IMG/VR virus record: IMGVR_UViG_3300025125_000004
Coordinates: 1-32,356 of that record
Direction: 5' to 3' (one strand)
Origin: a virus
DNA: 32,356 nucleotides
Shown: positions 16,646 through 23,854 of the stretch, one piece after another
Layout of the letters: the number at the start of each line of letters is the position of its first letter
Numbering within the stretch: the first letter of the stretch is position 1
Position numbers and translations under genes: made by a program
Notes under the pieces: model-generated
What the model was told of the DNA's origin: nothing
What the model saw: the letters and a program-made list of their open reading frames with translations, nothing else
Databases searched by the model: none

Positions 16646-17503
16646 TTATCCTCCCGCCGTTGCCACTCGCTGGTAGCTCGGCCTAGTTACCGACCTAAAA
16701 ACACCCTCAACCTCTCTGTCCCGCAGCGGCGGCTTACACCTTGCCTTATTCAAGCAATGCAGAAGATTGTTCACCTTCTCATGTGGCAAATCCTCATACA
16801 CCCAGCGCCCGCCCCATTTAGCTAGGAAGTTGTTACGCCCCCCCTCCCCTTCTTCGGGTATGTCCTCAATCCGAACGTGTCTCGCTGGCCGGTCAAATGC
16901 CTGGGGTCCGGATATTGGCTTAGCCGGGTACTGGCGCTCTGTTAACATCTGACGAAGCCACATCGGCGGGGTTACAATCTTTGCATTGTTCCACCAACTG
17001 TAGAGCTTTCCGTTAATGTGCCTAGAAGGGGCTGCCACGATGTAGCCGCCATCTCCCCGAATATCCAGCCCCGGCATCACCCCGGTCTTGTTCTTATATT
17101 TCGAGGTTCCAACCTTGAAAAACAGGTGCCCCCCCTTCCCTGTCTTGGCCACCAGCGTTCGGGGGAGCTTTCCGCATTTAAGTTGCAAATCCTTCAGGCT
17201 TGCTTTCCCAAGGGGCCCGTCTACATCCAGAACCATAATCCCGGAGGCTTGGCCGGTAGCGATGCCGATGTTGGCATTAGGCCACTTGGCCCACCACGCC
17301 CGAATCTTGCTCTCATCTGTGGATGCGCCCCACAGCCCATCATGAAGAAGTTTTACGTCCCATTGGGGGTGCTTACCCGGGCTCTGGCACTCCTTAGCCG
17401 CGCTACAGGTGCAGAATCCCGCCTCATTTATTGTATGAAGCGGGAAAACTGCAAACCCTTCGGTCCCGTATAGCAATGCCCAATTAAGCATCCCCGAAGT
17501 CAT
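16646..17503 (-). CDS. Bifunctional primase/polymerase (Prim-Pol) with PriCT-like C-terminus
   Basis: The 285-aa product starts at the ATG at 17503, which follows AAAGG and overlaps the recT-like gene by 20 bases; M5 is an alternative. Domain order: a Cys-rich loop CTCSAAKECQSPGKHPQWD (31-49), VLDVDG (91-96, the acidic metal-binding pair D93/D95), GKGGHLFFK (122-130) and GLDIRGDGGYIVAAPS (145-160). These are the hallmark motifs of the archaeo-eukaryotic primase-type Prim-Pol domain of phages and plasmids. Residues 220-275 (GRNNFLAKWGGRWVYEDLPH, CKPPLRDREVEGVFRSV) resemble the PriCT-1 module. It would synthesise primers for phage replication. The helicase is a separate gene at 20435-21877, on the same strand but beyond the plus-strand island. 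Confidence 0.87.
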   Translation of the reverse strand: MTSGMLNWALLYGTEGFAVFPLHTINEAGFCTCSAAKECQSPGKHPQWDVKLLHDGLWGASTDESKIRAWWAKWPNANIGIATGQASGIMVLDVDGPLGKASLKDLQLKCGKLPRTLVAKTGKGGHLFFKVGTSKYKNKTGVMPGLDIRGDGGYIVAAPSRHINGKLYSWWNNAKIVTPPMWLRQMLTERQYPAKPISGPQAFDRPARHVRIEDIPEEGEGGRNNFLAKWGGRWVYEDLPHEKVNNLLHCLNKARCKPPLRDREVEGVFRSVTRPSYQRVATAGG

Positions 17504-18287
17504 CGTTCAGCCTTTCCTGTAAGCTCTGGGGCGGCGAGGGCACATCCTCGAAATCAACTACGGTGGGGGCTGCATCTGGCTGCTCAATCAACTTCTCCTT
17601 TATCGAATCAAGGCTTTCAACTTCCATGTCGATAACCCCTCGGTTGTCCTCAAACTGCGCCATCTGAGTCACGCCATTCATGGACTGCGTTTTACAGAGG
17701 CGCTTGATTGCAACCTTCTTTGCCATTTCCTTTGGCCATGTCTTCCATGCGGGGTTAATTTTGCCCCCACGCGAAGATGCGTCCCGGGCCTTGTCCACGT
17801 CCTCCCAATCCAGAACCTCAAAGCGGGCATAGCCATTCTTGAAGCGGGCCACGGCGTAAACGTGCGTTGGGGAACCCCTGTCCCCAGAGGCATACTTGTG
17901 AACCAAATCAGGGCTAATTCCCTTCGTAACTTCAAACGTGTCGTACTCATGCACCACGTCAGCGTAAATGTCCTGAATCTCTCCAGACATTTTGGCCTTC
18001 TTTATCCATCCTCGATACCCGAACTGAAGGGTACACATTTTGCCATATGGGATTAGGTGAGCCTCCCCGGCTGCTGGGTTCAAACTCAGCCCTTGCTGGC
18101 AGACCTGCATAACACAGGTGTAAACAGAGGCCCGGTCACACTCCAGGAGCTTCCGGTTCTCATTACATGCGACGAAACACATCTTCATGAACTGGTTAAT
18201 GTCCACCCCGGCGGGGAGTACCTGTTGAATGTCCTGAGACTTACTGTCTAAGTAAGCGACCATTTGACCTGCGTTTGAATTAGCCAT
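17484..18287 (-). CDS. recT: RecT-family single-strand annealing protein
   Basis: The 267-aa product starts at the ATG at 18287, eight bases after AGGGA. An upstream extension to 18395 has no ribosome site and overlaps the exonuclease gene in another frame. It begins MANSNAGQMVAYLDSKSQDI and contains RecT hallmarks: 'CDRASVYTCVMQVCQQGLSLNPAAGEAHLIPYGKMCTL' in the first third, QFGYRGWIKKAKMSG, then EVLDWEDVDKARDASS and KTWPKEMAKKVAIKRLCKT. RecT proteins bind single-stranded DNA and pair it with a complementary strand. The start overlaps the exonuclease stop (ATGGCTAA), so the two are translationally coupled, matching the known RecE/YqaJ-RecT partnership. Confidence 0.92.
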   Translation of the reverse strand: MANSNAGQMVAYLDSKSQDIQQVLPAGVDINQFMKMCFVACNENRKLLECDRASVYTCVMQVCQQGLSLNPAAGEAHLIPYGKMCTLQFGYRGWIKKAKMSGEIQDIYADVVHEYDTFEVTKGISPDLVHKYASGDRGSPTHVYAVARFKNGYARFEVLDWEDVDKARDASSRGGKINPAWKTWPKEMAKKVAIKRLCKTQSMNGVTQMAQFEDNRGVIDMEVESLDSIKEKLIEQPDAAPTVVDFEDVPSPPQSLQERLNDDFGDA

Positions 18288-19203
18288 TGTTGACTTCCCT
18301 TCTAGAAAAAGTGCGTGTGCCTTCTTTGGTGGTGGTGTACTTCTCAATGCAATCGGGCGAGATTTTATCCCCGATAGAATGAACGAGTGCCTCATAATTT
18401 GTCTTCGGCTTGGGCTTGCTCATTCGCAGCGTAATCTTCCAATCGCTGGATTCCATCCCCACGTTCTCCCCGATGGCCTCCCGGAATTCGTTCTGTAACT
18501 GCTCTTTCTCAACCTTCAATACCTTCAATTGGCCATTAACAATCTGCAACCGGTTGTCTCGTTCTATGTCTTCCGGCGTTGCCCCAACAAAAACATCGCT
18601 CTCAATGGGCACCCGTTTAAGTGCGTCGACACAGGCTTCTGCATCGGTAATCGGCGGCGGCGTCTTTGTTACAATGTATGTGTTCCAGAACTTAATGCAC
18701 TTGGCCTCAAGCCGCTTCCAGAATTCCCGGTCACGCTTAACGACAAACACCCGGGGAGCGTCCCCGCCAAAGTATGCAATCACCCGGCAGAATGGGGTGT
18801 TGTTGAATTCACAGTGCATCTGGCATTGGACGTGTACCCTATCAGGCACTTGCCCGCCGTAATCCACCCCGTACTGAGATTCGATAAAACTGGAGTGTGA
18901 TTTGACTTCACACAGGAATTCCACCCCATCCTTGCCTGTGGCCCAAAAGTCGCAGGTGTTCCTAAAGGGCACCCCCTCGATTTCTTTTCGGATCGTTGGA
19001 GCCTTGCGGTATGTCCAACCGTGGTCTTCTGCCCCCCGGTACATAATAGGCTCCTCAAGCCAATTCCCCCTCTTCATCGCAGGGTTCAGCGGGGTTTCTA
19101 GCTTCTCAACAAGCTGCTCATAAGAGCGTCTCCCGCCTTCAAAACATATGTTGTGAATCATTGAAGAGCCTAGCCGCTCATTTCTGTCTTTTATCTCGTC
19201 CAT
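18280..19203 (-). CDS. YqaJ/RecE-type phage recombination exonuclease
   Basis: The 307-aa product starts at the ATG at 19203 after AAGGATT and is the first gene after the strong promoter at 19245-19273. Motifs of the YqaJ-like lambda-exonuclease fold: RNERLGSSMIH (7-17), LNPAMKRGNWLEE (39-51, with E50), CDFWATGKDG (84-93, catalytic D85), FLCEVKSHS (97-104, catalytic E99 and K101) and VHVQCQMH (123-130). Such 5'-3' exonucleases resect DNA ends for the RecT partner encoded immediately downstream. Residues 220-260 form a charged coiled-coil-like segment, and the C-terminal 45 residues are basic. Its C-terminal coding bases overlap recT by eight bases. Confidence 0.87.
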   Translation of the reverse strand: MDEIKDRNERLGSSMIHNICFEGGRRSYEQLVEKLETPLNPAMKRGNWLEEPIMYRGAEDHGWTYRKAPTIRKEIEGVPFRNTCDFWATGKDGVEFLCEVKSHSSFIESQYGVDYGGQVPDRVHVQCQMHCEFNNTPFCRVIAYFGGDAPRVFVVKRDREFWKRLEAKCIKFWNTYIVTKTPPPITDAEACVDALKRVPIESDVFVGATPEDIERDNRLQIVNGQLKVLKVEKEQLQNEFREAIGENVGMESSDWKITLRMSKPKPKTNYEALVHSIGDKISPDCIEKYTTTKEGTRTFSRREVNNG

Positions 19204-19244
19204 AATCCTTGCACTCCATTAGGGTGGATGTTACCGTTGCGGAA

Positions 19245-19273
19245 ATTATACAGACGTTTGAAACACCCGTCAA
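19245..19273 (-). promoter_or_regulatory. Sigma70-type promoter for the leftward replication/recombination operon
   Basis: On the minus strand TTGACG (19268-19273) is separated by exactly 17 bases from a perfect TATAAT (19245-19250). It lies 42 bases upstream of the exonuclease start and points into the exonuclease-recT-primase-nuclease-HTH series. It is the best match to the sigma70 consensus in the window. An operator is not obvious, although GTTTCAAAC lies in the spacer. Confidence 0.8.
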
Positions 19274-19311
19274 TAGGTTATTTGATCAGGTTAGAGATAG
19301 GAGCGGAAATA

Positions 19312-19569
19312 ATGAACAGGTTTAGAGAGAAAGAACCTAGATTCCCTTTTGCTGCATTTTTTGCATTTGCCGCGATTCTGATTTTTGGATTCGGGATCTG
19401 GTATTCAGCGAATAGAGCCCGGGCGATACGCCCGCCCATAGCAAATCAACCGAGCATAAAGCAAGGGCCTGTTGAGCCGTACCACCGGCAGAACAGGATA
19501 ACAGATGTTGACCGAGAGGTTCTGAAGTCAATTATCGAGAAAGCACTGGAGAGAGCAGATGAACAGTAA
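19312..19569 (+). CDS. Small single-span membrane protein of unknown function
   Basis: The 85-aa product starts at the ATG at 19312, preceded by AGGAG; a longer frame from 19228 runs through the promoter region and lacks a ribosome site. After a charged start (MNRFREKEPRF) comes a hydrophobic helix at about 11-28 (PFAAFFAFAAILIFGFGIWY), then a polar, Pro/Gln-containing tail ending in a charged helix (DVDREVLKSIIEKALERADEQ). It is the first gene of a three-gene plus-strand island, and its stop overlaps the next start. An i-spanin-like or lysis accessory role is possible because the endolysin follows, but nothing specific is recognised. Confidence 0.5.
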   Translation: MNRFREKEPRFPFAAFFAFAAILIFGFGIWYSANRARAIRPPIANQPSIKQGPVEPYHRQNRITDVDREVLKSIIEKALERADEQ

Positions 19570-19924
19570 CGCACAAAACAATGTTGTAAATATGGGGATT
19601 GCCCCGGTTGAGCAGCCCCGGGTTACAAAAGAAGAAATCCTGGAGCGGGGACAAGACCTTCGGGAAACAAACAGTGTCATCTTAGCGTTTGAGTCACTCG
19701 TTAAACATCTTGCCGATGCCTCAAGCAAGTACTCCGGGAGGGAGCTTGTTAGCGGCCCCGATGGTTCCAGCCCGCTGGATAAAACCGGGAGGGAGAAAAC
19801 AGCCGCCGCGCTTGTTTGTCTGCAAAAGGGATTGACGGAATTATCGGCGTTAGAAGACGAAATCGGTTCATTCCTGGAGGCTAATAAACTACCGTTTATG
19901 ACGCGAATGTTTAGGAGAACTTGA
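19559..19924 (+). CDS. Small charged helical protein of unknown function
   Basis: The 121-aa product starts at the ATG at 19559, after GAGAG inside the end of the previous gene. It is hydrophilic and helical, with VTKEEILERGQDLRETNSVI, LAFESLVKHLADASSKYSGR and ALVCLQKGLTELSALEDEIG in order. There is no transmembrane helix or known motif. It lies between a small membrane protein and the endolysin, so it might belong to the lysis island, but no function can be assigned. Confidence 0.5.
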   Translation: MNSNAQNNVVNMGIAPVEQPRVTKEEILERGQDLRETNSVILAFESLVKHLADASSKYSGRELVSGPDGSSPLDKTGREKTAAALVCLQKGLTELSALEDEIGSFLEANKLPFMTRMFRRT

Positions 19925-19945
19925 GTTTATTTCAGCGAATGATAG

Positions 19946-20017
19946 AATGTACACGGGGGCGGTGGCGGCCCTTCCGACCGGCATACCACTTACGCCATCG
20001 TCCCCTCCGTGTGTATT
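19946..20017 (+). promoter_or_regulatory. Long RNA stem-loop abutting the endolysin start codon
   Basis: Left arm 19946-19966 pairs with right arm 19994-20017 in 21 pairs, with a one-base bulge (20001) and a two-base bulge (20005-20006). Three pairs are GU in the plus-strand transcript and would be A-C mismatches on the other strand, so the plus RNA is the likely functional form. The loop is 19967-19993. The right arm ends one base before the ATG at 20018, and no Shine-Dalgarno sequence is visible before that ATG. This suggests control of endolysin translation. The pairing is seen in the sequence; the role is inference. Confidence 0.6.
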
Positions 20018-20434
20018 ATGGCTAAGCAGCTAACGAAAAACTTTGCGACTTTTGAATTTGAGTGCCCGTGTGGCTGTGGCTACGGTGCTATGTCCCCCTT
20101 TCATATGGACAATTTGCAACGGTTGAGGGATTCGGTGGGCGAGCCGTTGAAAATCACATCAGGAATCAGGTGCCAGGAGCATAACGATTCTCTCGCATCT
20201 ATCGGGGCCGCAAGTCGCTCATGGCACATACCCCGCAATGGAATGTGTTTCGCATCTGATATTACATTTGCCACCGGCTCCCGAAGCAATCAACGTATGC
20301 TCTATCTCTCAACGATGGCCGAGCAGATGTATTTCAAGGGCTTGGGGCTCTACCCGCGCCGCATACATATCGATAGCAGGCCCGGGAGAAGGGCTCGGTG
20401 GATTGACCGACATTGGAATTGGAAAGACTCTTAG
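20018..20434 (+). CDS. M15-type peptidase endolysin (D-Ala-D-Ala carboxypeptidase-like)
   Basis: The 138-aa product is called from the ATG at 20018; an in-frame GTG at 20009 is the only other nearby start, and no upstream ATG is open in frame. Residues 47-52 (TSGIRC) and H55, then SWHIPRNGMCFASDI with H70 and D81, and IHIDSR with H117 form the zinc-site layout of M15_3 peptidases (H...D...H), which cut peptidoglycan cross-bridges. The H70-D81 spacing is four residues longer than the usual SxHxxGxAxD. 'CPCGCGYG' near the N-terminus could hold another metal or be structural. This would be the phage endolysin. It lies on the plus strand between minus-strand replication genes, far from the holin-like genes at 15 kb. 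Confidence 0.8.
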   Translation: MAKQLTKNFATFEFECPCGCGYGAMSPFHMDNLQRLRDSVGEPLKITSGIRCQEHNDSLASIGAASRSWHIPRNGMCFASDITFATGSRSNQRMLYLSTMAEQMYFKGLGLYPRRIHIDSRPGRRARWIDRHWNWKDS

Positions 20435-21877
20435 TTAGTTCGCGTACTGGTCACGCTCAGAGATTAACCTGATGTTGCAATTGTAGGTTTTTCCTGCCGC
20501 TGTTTTTTTCCACGTGAGCCCCTTTATGTTTTTAAGCCGCTTACCCATTGTGATTTTCGACACGGGAACCCGCCTCGATTGCAGCGCAAACTCTTCATGC
20601 TCTTTGAACAGGTCTGAAAATGTAGTCTCCCCACCATTGCCGATTTCTAAACAGGTGTGGGCAAAATCACACACCACATCAGACTCGTTCTGCCAGCTTG
20701 TCATCGTTTCTTTGTGAGATGCGATCTCGGTATAGCCGCCGCGCTCAATTAGCCGTGACGCCCCCCGTAGGGCCCACACAATGATTGCAGCGCGTTCTTC
20801 TTCTATGTCTGCCAGGATTTCGGCTTTTGTCCGGCGTGTCGGGGATTCATCAAAATTATGATTGAATTGCATCGTGATGAATCGCCGGAAAAAACCATGG
20901 CTTGTGTCCGATGTGCGGGGGATCTCGTTTGCGCTGAATATGTGTCCGGCAGATGGCCTGATGAAATGGGGCGGCTGGTACGGGAGGCGGGCCTCCAGTT
21001 TGTCACCAGAGATAATCGCCTTGAACACATCAGCACTTTCGAGTGCCGACGTTTCGGGTAACTCGCTAACTATGTTGATACTCGCCCCACCGAGCCCGGC
21101 CACTGAATAGTCCCTGTCCCAGCGCCGGGGGGAGATGAACGTTGCCGTGCCCTCCGGGAATAGCAACTCAGCGATTAACTCGCACAACACCGATTTCCCG
21201 TTACTGCCCGCCCCCAGGAGCAGCAAACACTTCTGATATTGTGTCGCCAGATTCGCAATGCTCGCACCCACAAACTCCTGGAGAACCGCGATTTTAGCGT
21301 CCCGGTCTGCATCCCCGGCCCACAGTGTATCGAGAAAACCGATCCATTTTTCGGGGGGGGCAGATTCGGTGTCCAGGTCGAAATCATATGCAACCGTGGC
21401 CCGATTGCCCGAATCATGCTCATACTGCTCAACCCCCTCGCTGGTCACTTCTACAAACCCCGATGTGCAAGCAATCCCGCGCCGGGGGCTCGCAAAGAAT
21501 TCGTGCGCTTGAATCTCGTATAAGCGGAGCGCCGATTTCGCTATGTTCACGCTGCGCTGATGGCCTGTCCTAATCCGTCTCGGCTTACTATCCCCGCCCC
21601 CGCCAGTTTCCGGGAGCAATCCGTCAAATAGCTGAGCGAGCGTTATTATGTCGTCTATCTCTATCTGCGACCACGTTCCTGTCATGAGAGAGTATTGCCA
21701 GAGGCAGCCGTCAGTTGAAATTATGTCCGTGTCAGATAAACCTAGCTGCGCGGCAACCTGCCCCGCATGGCGAGTGATGTGGCGAGCAATCGCCGTTTCT
21801 GAATCGAAGTCAACACGCTCGTTTAGAATACTTGTTCTCATAGCGGCAATAAAGCGCGGGTGTTGAACAATTTTCAT
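20435..21877 (-). CDS. D5/P4-type SF3 replicative helicase (primase-helicase C-terminal type)
   Basis: The 480-aa product starts at the ATG at 21877 after CGGGAG. Residues 1-180 are the D5_N-like helical N-terminal region (ARHITRHAGQVAAQLGLSDTDIIS...). The SF3 core follows: Walker A GAGSNGKS (222-229), Walker B INIVSE (267-272), then HIFSANEIPRTSDTSHGFFRRF (312-333), with motif C and the arginine finger (R331/R332). This is the P4 alpha / poxvirus D5 type of ring helicase, which unwinds DNA at replication forks. The separate Prim-Pol at 16646 would prime, so the two together resemble a split primase-helicase. The C-terminal 100 residues form a winged-helix-like segment. Confidence 0.88.
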   Translation of the reverse strand: MKIVQHPRFIAAMRTSILNERVDFDSETAIARHITRHAGQVAAQLGLSDTDIISTDGCLWQYSLMTGTWSQIEIDDIITLAQLFDGLLPETGGGGDSKPRRIRTGHQRSVNIAKSALRLYEIQAHEFFASPRRGIACTSGFVEVTSEGVEQYEHDSGNRATVAYDFDLDTESAPPEKWIGFLDTLWAGDADRDAKIAVLQEFVGASIANLATQYQKCLLLLGAGSNGKSVLCELIAELLFPEGTATFISPRRWDRDYSVAGLGGASINIVSELPETSALESADVFKAIISGDKLEARLPYQPPHFIRPSAGHIFSANEIPRTSDTSHGFFRRFITMQFNHNFDESPTRRTKAEILADIEEERAAIIVWALRGASRLIERGGYTEIASHKETMTSWQNESDVVCDFAHTCLEIGNGGETTFSDLFKEHEEFALQSRRVPVSKITMGKRLKNIKGLTWKKTAAGKTYNCNIRLISERDQYAN

Positions 21878-21915
21878 AACTACTCCCGAAATGTGTGTTT
21901 AAAGGCATAGGAGCC

Positions 21916-21958
21916 ACTGTAAAGCAGTTTGTGAGTTTGCGTCAACACCAACGTTGAC
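21916..21958 (-). promoter_or_regulatory. Promoter-like sequence with GTCAAC/GTTGAC inverted repeat before the helicase gene
   Basis: On the minus strand TTGACG (21940-21945) lies 18 bases before TACAGT (21916-21921), a weak -10. The -35 is embedded in the inverted repeat GTCAAC (21941-21946) / GTTGAC (21953-21958). The same half-sites recur as GTTGAC-N5-GTCAAC at 25083-25099. The leftward product would be the helicase. The site could also act on the plus-strand gene at 22009. Confidence 0.45.
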
Positions 21959-22008
21959 TTGTTCTTTCCACTGTGGCAACTTATCAGGCATAACACAAGG
22001 GAGTTTTC

Positions 22009-22200
22009 ATGTTGAACATGTTTCATTTAGCCATCCAGACGGTTGAGGTTCACGAGGATTTTAAAGGAAAGGCTATGGTAATCTATTGGTCGCCAACAAT
22101 TCAAGATTATTGGTCAACCGAGGGGTTAGGGACAAGGGAGGCGTACAGAATCGCTGAGCAAATAAAAGCCAGGCTCGCCCTCTCCTGTCGCGCAAACTAA
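22009..22200 (+). CDS. Small protein of unknown function
   Basis: The 63-aa product starts at the ATG at 22009, preceded by ACACAAGGGAG, the CA-plus-purine type of leader seen repeatedly to the right. It is hydrophilic, with a beta-like N-terminus (FHLAIQTVEVHEDFKGKAMVIYWSP) and a helical C-terminus (GTREAYRIAEQIKARLALSC). No motif is recognised. It is the only plus-strand gene between the helicase and the small-gene operon. Confidence 0.55.
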   Translation: MLNMFHLAIQTVEVHEDFKGKAMVIYWSPTIQDYWSTEGLGTREAYRIAEQIKARLALSCRAN

Positions 22201-22214
22201 GATAAGAAAGGTGC

Positions 22215-22231
22215 GGGGGGCCACGCCCCCC
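22215..22231. terminator. GC-rich hairpin between convergent genes, possible bidirectional terminator
   Basis: GGGGGGC and GCCCCCC form a seven-base-pair stem with a three-base loop, located between the end of the plus-strand gene (22200) and the end of the minus-strand gene (22237). On the minus strand it is followed by CACCTTTCTTATC, only partly T-rich, and on the plus strand by no T-run. It fits a weak or factor-assisted terminator for converging transcription. Confidence 0.45.
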
Positions 22232-22236
22232 AAACC

Positions 22237-22470
22237 CTACATCCCCAAAATAGAAAACATCCGGCCAACAAACACACCCAAAAGCAGGGGAATAAAAAAC
22301 AGATTCCCCCAAGTGGTTATGCTCAGGCTGGTATAAGAGTTAAGAATTTTCCCAGCTTTCGCTGCGCGTGTACTTGCGACCAGCCGGTCAATCGCGGGGC
22401 CGAGTACGAACATCCAGCACCCCGCGATCACCATCAAAATAATTATTCCCTCATTACTAAAAATACTCAT
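22237..22470 (-). CDS. Two-span small membrane protein
   Basis: The 77-aa product starts at the ATG at 22470 after GGGAGG. Residues 6-24 (NEGIIILMVIAGCWMFVLG) and about 52-70 (WGNLFFIPLLLGVFVGRMF) are membrane helices, separated by a basic loop with VASTRAAKAGKILNSY. Two spans, short length and a charged loop resemble small holin-like or membrane accessory proteins, but it is not beside the endolysin. It is the last gene of the leftward 22.2-25.0 kb operon. Confidence 0.6.
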   Translation of the reverse strand: MSIFSNEGIIILMVIAGCWMFVLGPAIDRLVASTRAAKAGKILNSYTSLSITTWGNLFFIPLLLGVFVGRMFSILGM

Positions 22471-22483
22471 ACTACCCTCCCGG

Positions 22484-22582
22484 TTAAATGCCCCCATCGG
22501 TGAGCGCATACCAAATTGTTGTAAAAAACCGGCGCATACCGCCGCCGTCTGGACTCCTTAGTTTGTTCCTACCTCTCCGCAT
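22484..22582 (-). CDS. Tiny 32-aa protein, basic
   Basis: A short frame on the minus strand, MRRGRNKLRSPDGGG followed by MRRFFTTIWYALTDGGI, starts at an ATG preceded by GGGGGGAGGGAAC, a strong ribosome site, and stops with TAA at 22484-22486. It fills the gap between two larger minus-strand genes. No other gene explains the strong ribosome site. The real status of so short a frame is uncertain. Confidence 0.4.
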   Translation of the reverse strand: MRRGRNKLRSPDGGGMRRFFTTIWYALTDGGI

Positions 22583-22599
22583 GTTCCCTCCCCCCTTTC

Positions 22600-23148
22600 T
22601 CATTCCGTTAGACCAACCGCTTTGGACAACCCCCGAATCATTTCAGCGGGAGTCTCCTTTTCTTTGGGGGGATTCTCACGCAATGCCTCGCTTTCCCTAC
22701 TAAGTTTTGATTGATACGCGCGAAGTCGGTGAAGTGCCGCATTCTGGAGTGCATCTAAATCAATAAAAGGCTTGAGCGTTTCCCTCGTTTTCTTGGAGAA
22801 ATCCTCGTGATAAATATTCCGGGGGTATTTTATCTCTTTTGGCCAGCCCAAGGCTTCGCGTGTACTGTCAGAACGGGTTATCTCTGAACCCAGGGCCATA
22901 GCCAAAGAGTGGATTTCGCCCTCCAAACTCGCCACCTTCTTCTCCAGCTTCTGAATCAGGTCATAAGCGTTTCCGCCGTAATCGCCGCCACATGTTCCAC
23001 ATTCGGTATCAAGCCCATCGGTGGGCTCTGTCGCACAGTCGCAATGGTCGCAGTATCTCCCCTGGCGCGGTTCAATTCCGCTGTTGTGTTCTGCTTCCAA
23101 GTTGTTGGCCCATCCGGTGTGCATCGCGCTTTCGTTATTGTTCAACAT
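22600..23148 (-). CDS. Protein with a zinc-ribbon-like Cys cluster
   Basis: The 182-aa product starts at the ATG at 23148 (MLNNNESAMHTGWANNLE) after GGAGAG; the longer frame from 23181 has no ribosome site. Residues 27-60 contain CDHCDC and CGTCGG, which could bind zinc. Residues 65-90 form a Leu/Glu/Lys-rich helix (DLIQKLEKKVASLEGEIHSLAMALG), likely a coiled coil, and the C-terminus is charged. No enzyme motif is visible. It overlaps the upstream gene's end by 14 bases. The function is unknown; a nucleic-acid-binding or protein-protein adaptor role is possible. Confidence 0.58.
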   Translation of the reverse strand: MLNNNESAMHTGWANNLEAEHNSGIEPRQGRYCDHCDCATEPTDGLDTECGTCGGDYGGNAYDLIQKLEKKVASLEGEIHSLAMALGSEITRSDSTREALGWPKEIKYPRNIYHEDFSKKTRETLKPFIDLDALQNAALHRLRAYQSKLSRESEALRENPPKEKETPAEMIRGLSKAVGLTE

Positions 23149-23353
23149 TGTTCTCTCCGTCGCTCTCATATGCAGCCTCAAGAGCGTCTAATTTTAAAAG
23201 AAGGTCGCGGGCTAGGCCCACGCAATAGTTTTTCTCTACCTCGCCGATCAACTCCCGCAGCTCCCGGGCGTGTTTCTCTATTGCCCGGTAGCGGCGCAAA
23301 CCAGCCCTCCCTCCTATAGCGGCTCTTCCCCATTGCTTTAGTCGTTTAGTCAT
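23135..23353 (-). CDS. Small basic helical protein
   Basis: The 72-aa product starts at the ATG at 23353 (MTKRLKQWGRAAIGG); an ATG directly upstream at 23356 is possible. The leader GGGAGGCCAATGATG also occurs, with one base fewer, before the gene at 23854. The N-terminus is basic and the rest is helical (LRRYRAIEKHARELRELIGEVEKNYCVGLARDLLLKLDALEAAY). The upstream gene's TGA overlaps the tandem ATG codons, so translation is coupled. The function is unknown. Confidence 0.55.
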   Translation of the reverse strand: MTKRLKQWGRAAIGGRAGLRRYRAIEKHARELRELIGEVEKNYCVGLARDLLLKLDALEAAYESDGENNVEQ

Positions 23354-23538
23354 CATTGGCCTCCCTTTCTTCTGCTCATGTAAGGGGGCCAGCGGTCAGT
23401 GCGTGACAAACGTTCCTCCAGTTTTTCCTTGTCCTTCCTTAACTCCTTAATCGCTTCCAATAGTTTTGTGATTGTAGACTCCGCCTCATTAGCTTTGGCG
23501 ACCAGCGCATCTATTTGTTTGTTCGTTTCATTAGTCAT
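23353..23538 (-). CDS. Small coiled-coil protein
   Basis: The 61-aa product starts at the ATG at 23538, overlapping the TGA of the gene upstream (ATGA). Residues 5-47 form one charged helix of Leu/Ala/Lys/Glu heptads (DALVAKANEAESTITKLLEA, IKELRKDKEKLEERLSRTD), typical of a short coiled coil. The C-terminus is basic (MSRRKGGQ). No function can be assigned. Confidence 0.52.
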   Translation of the reverse strand: MTNETNKQIDALVAKANEAESTITKLLEAIKELRKDKEKLEERLSRTDRWPPYMSRRKGGQ

Positions 23539-23699
23539 GACAAATCCCTAAAGTCCTTCCACCACCTGCGAACCGGCGTAAAAGCCAAGGCAGCCAGGGC
23601 ACATAAAGCAAAATACACTGGCCAGTCATCTATAGCCGGGGGCCATGATGGATCCCAAACCTGCTTAACGCACTGCTCGCTTGTTGTTTTCCAAGCCAT
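23535..23699 (-). CDS. Small membrane protein with PVRRWWK tail
   Basis: The 54-aa product begins MAWKTTSEQCVKQVWDPSWP; its ATG overlaps the upstream TGA (TGATG). Residues 28-43 (DDWPVYFALCALAALAF) form a membrane helix, followed by TPVRRWWKDFRDLS. The same PVRRWWK tail occurs in the neighbour at 23699-23854, encoded by a 22-bp perfect direct repeat (23555-23576 and 23710-23731). The two genes appear to share a recent origin or a shuffled membrane-anchor tail. The function is unknown. Confidence 0.55.
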   Translation of the reverse strand: MAWKTTSEQCVKQVWDPSWPPAIDDWPVYFALCALAALAFTPVRRWWKDFRDLS

Positions 23700-23854
23700 C
23701 ACCGTTCCCCCTTCCACCACCTGCGAACCGGGCGGAAAACGAGAATGAAAACAAGACCCAGGAGAGCCCCTATGCCGACCCCGTACACCACGGTCCCAAC
23801 TAATTGGGGGACCATCACAAAGCAGGTGTTATCCATGCAGTCTATGCTCCACAT
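23699..23854 (-). CDS. Small membrane protein, 51 aa, with PVRRWWK tail
   Basis: A minus-strand frame begins MWSIDCMDNTCFVMVPQLVG, has a membrane helix at about 18-40 (QLVGTVVYGVGIGALLGLVF, then ILVF) and ends RPVRRWWKGER. The leader GGAGGCCAATGATG gives a strong ribosome site and overlaps the upstream TGA; the first ATG at 23857 is also possible. The Arg/Trp-rich cytosolic tail matches the downstream gene. Two cysteines (C6, C11) lie in the N-terminal part. The function is unknown. Confidence 0.55.
   Translation of the reverse strand: MWSIDCMDNTCFVMVPQLVGTVVYGVGIGALLGLVFILVFRPVRRWWKGER

Noticed and set aside
18288-18395. N-terminal extension of the RecT-like protein
   Set aside because: The extension has no ribosome site and lies within the exonuclease gene in another frame; the ATG at 18287 has a good site.
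20009-20011. GTG as the endolysin start
   Set aside because: It lies inside the stem arm with no ribosome site; the ATG at 20018 is at least outside the stem, though the choice is not certain.
22909-23319. 136-codon plus-strand frame opposite the minus operon
   Set aside because: It has no ribosome site and overlaps two minus genes with tight overlaps.
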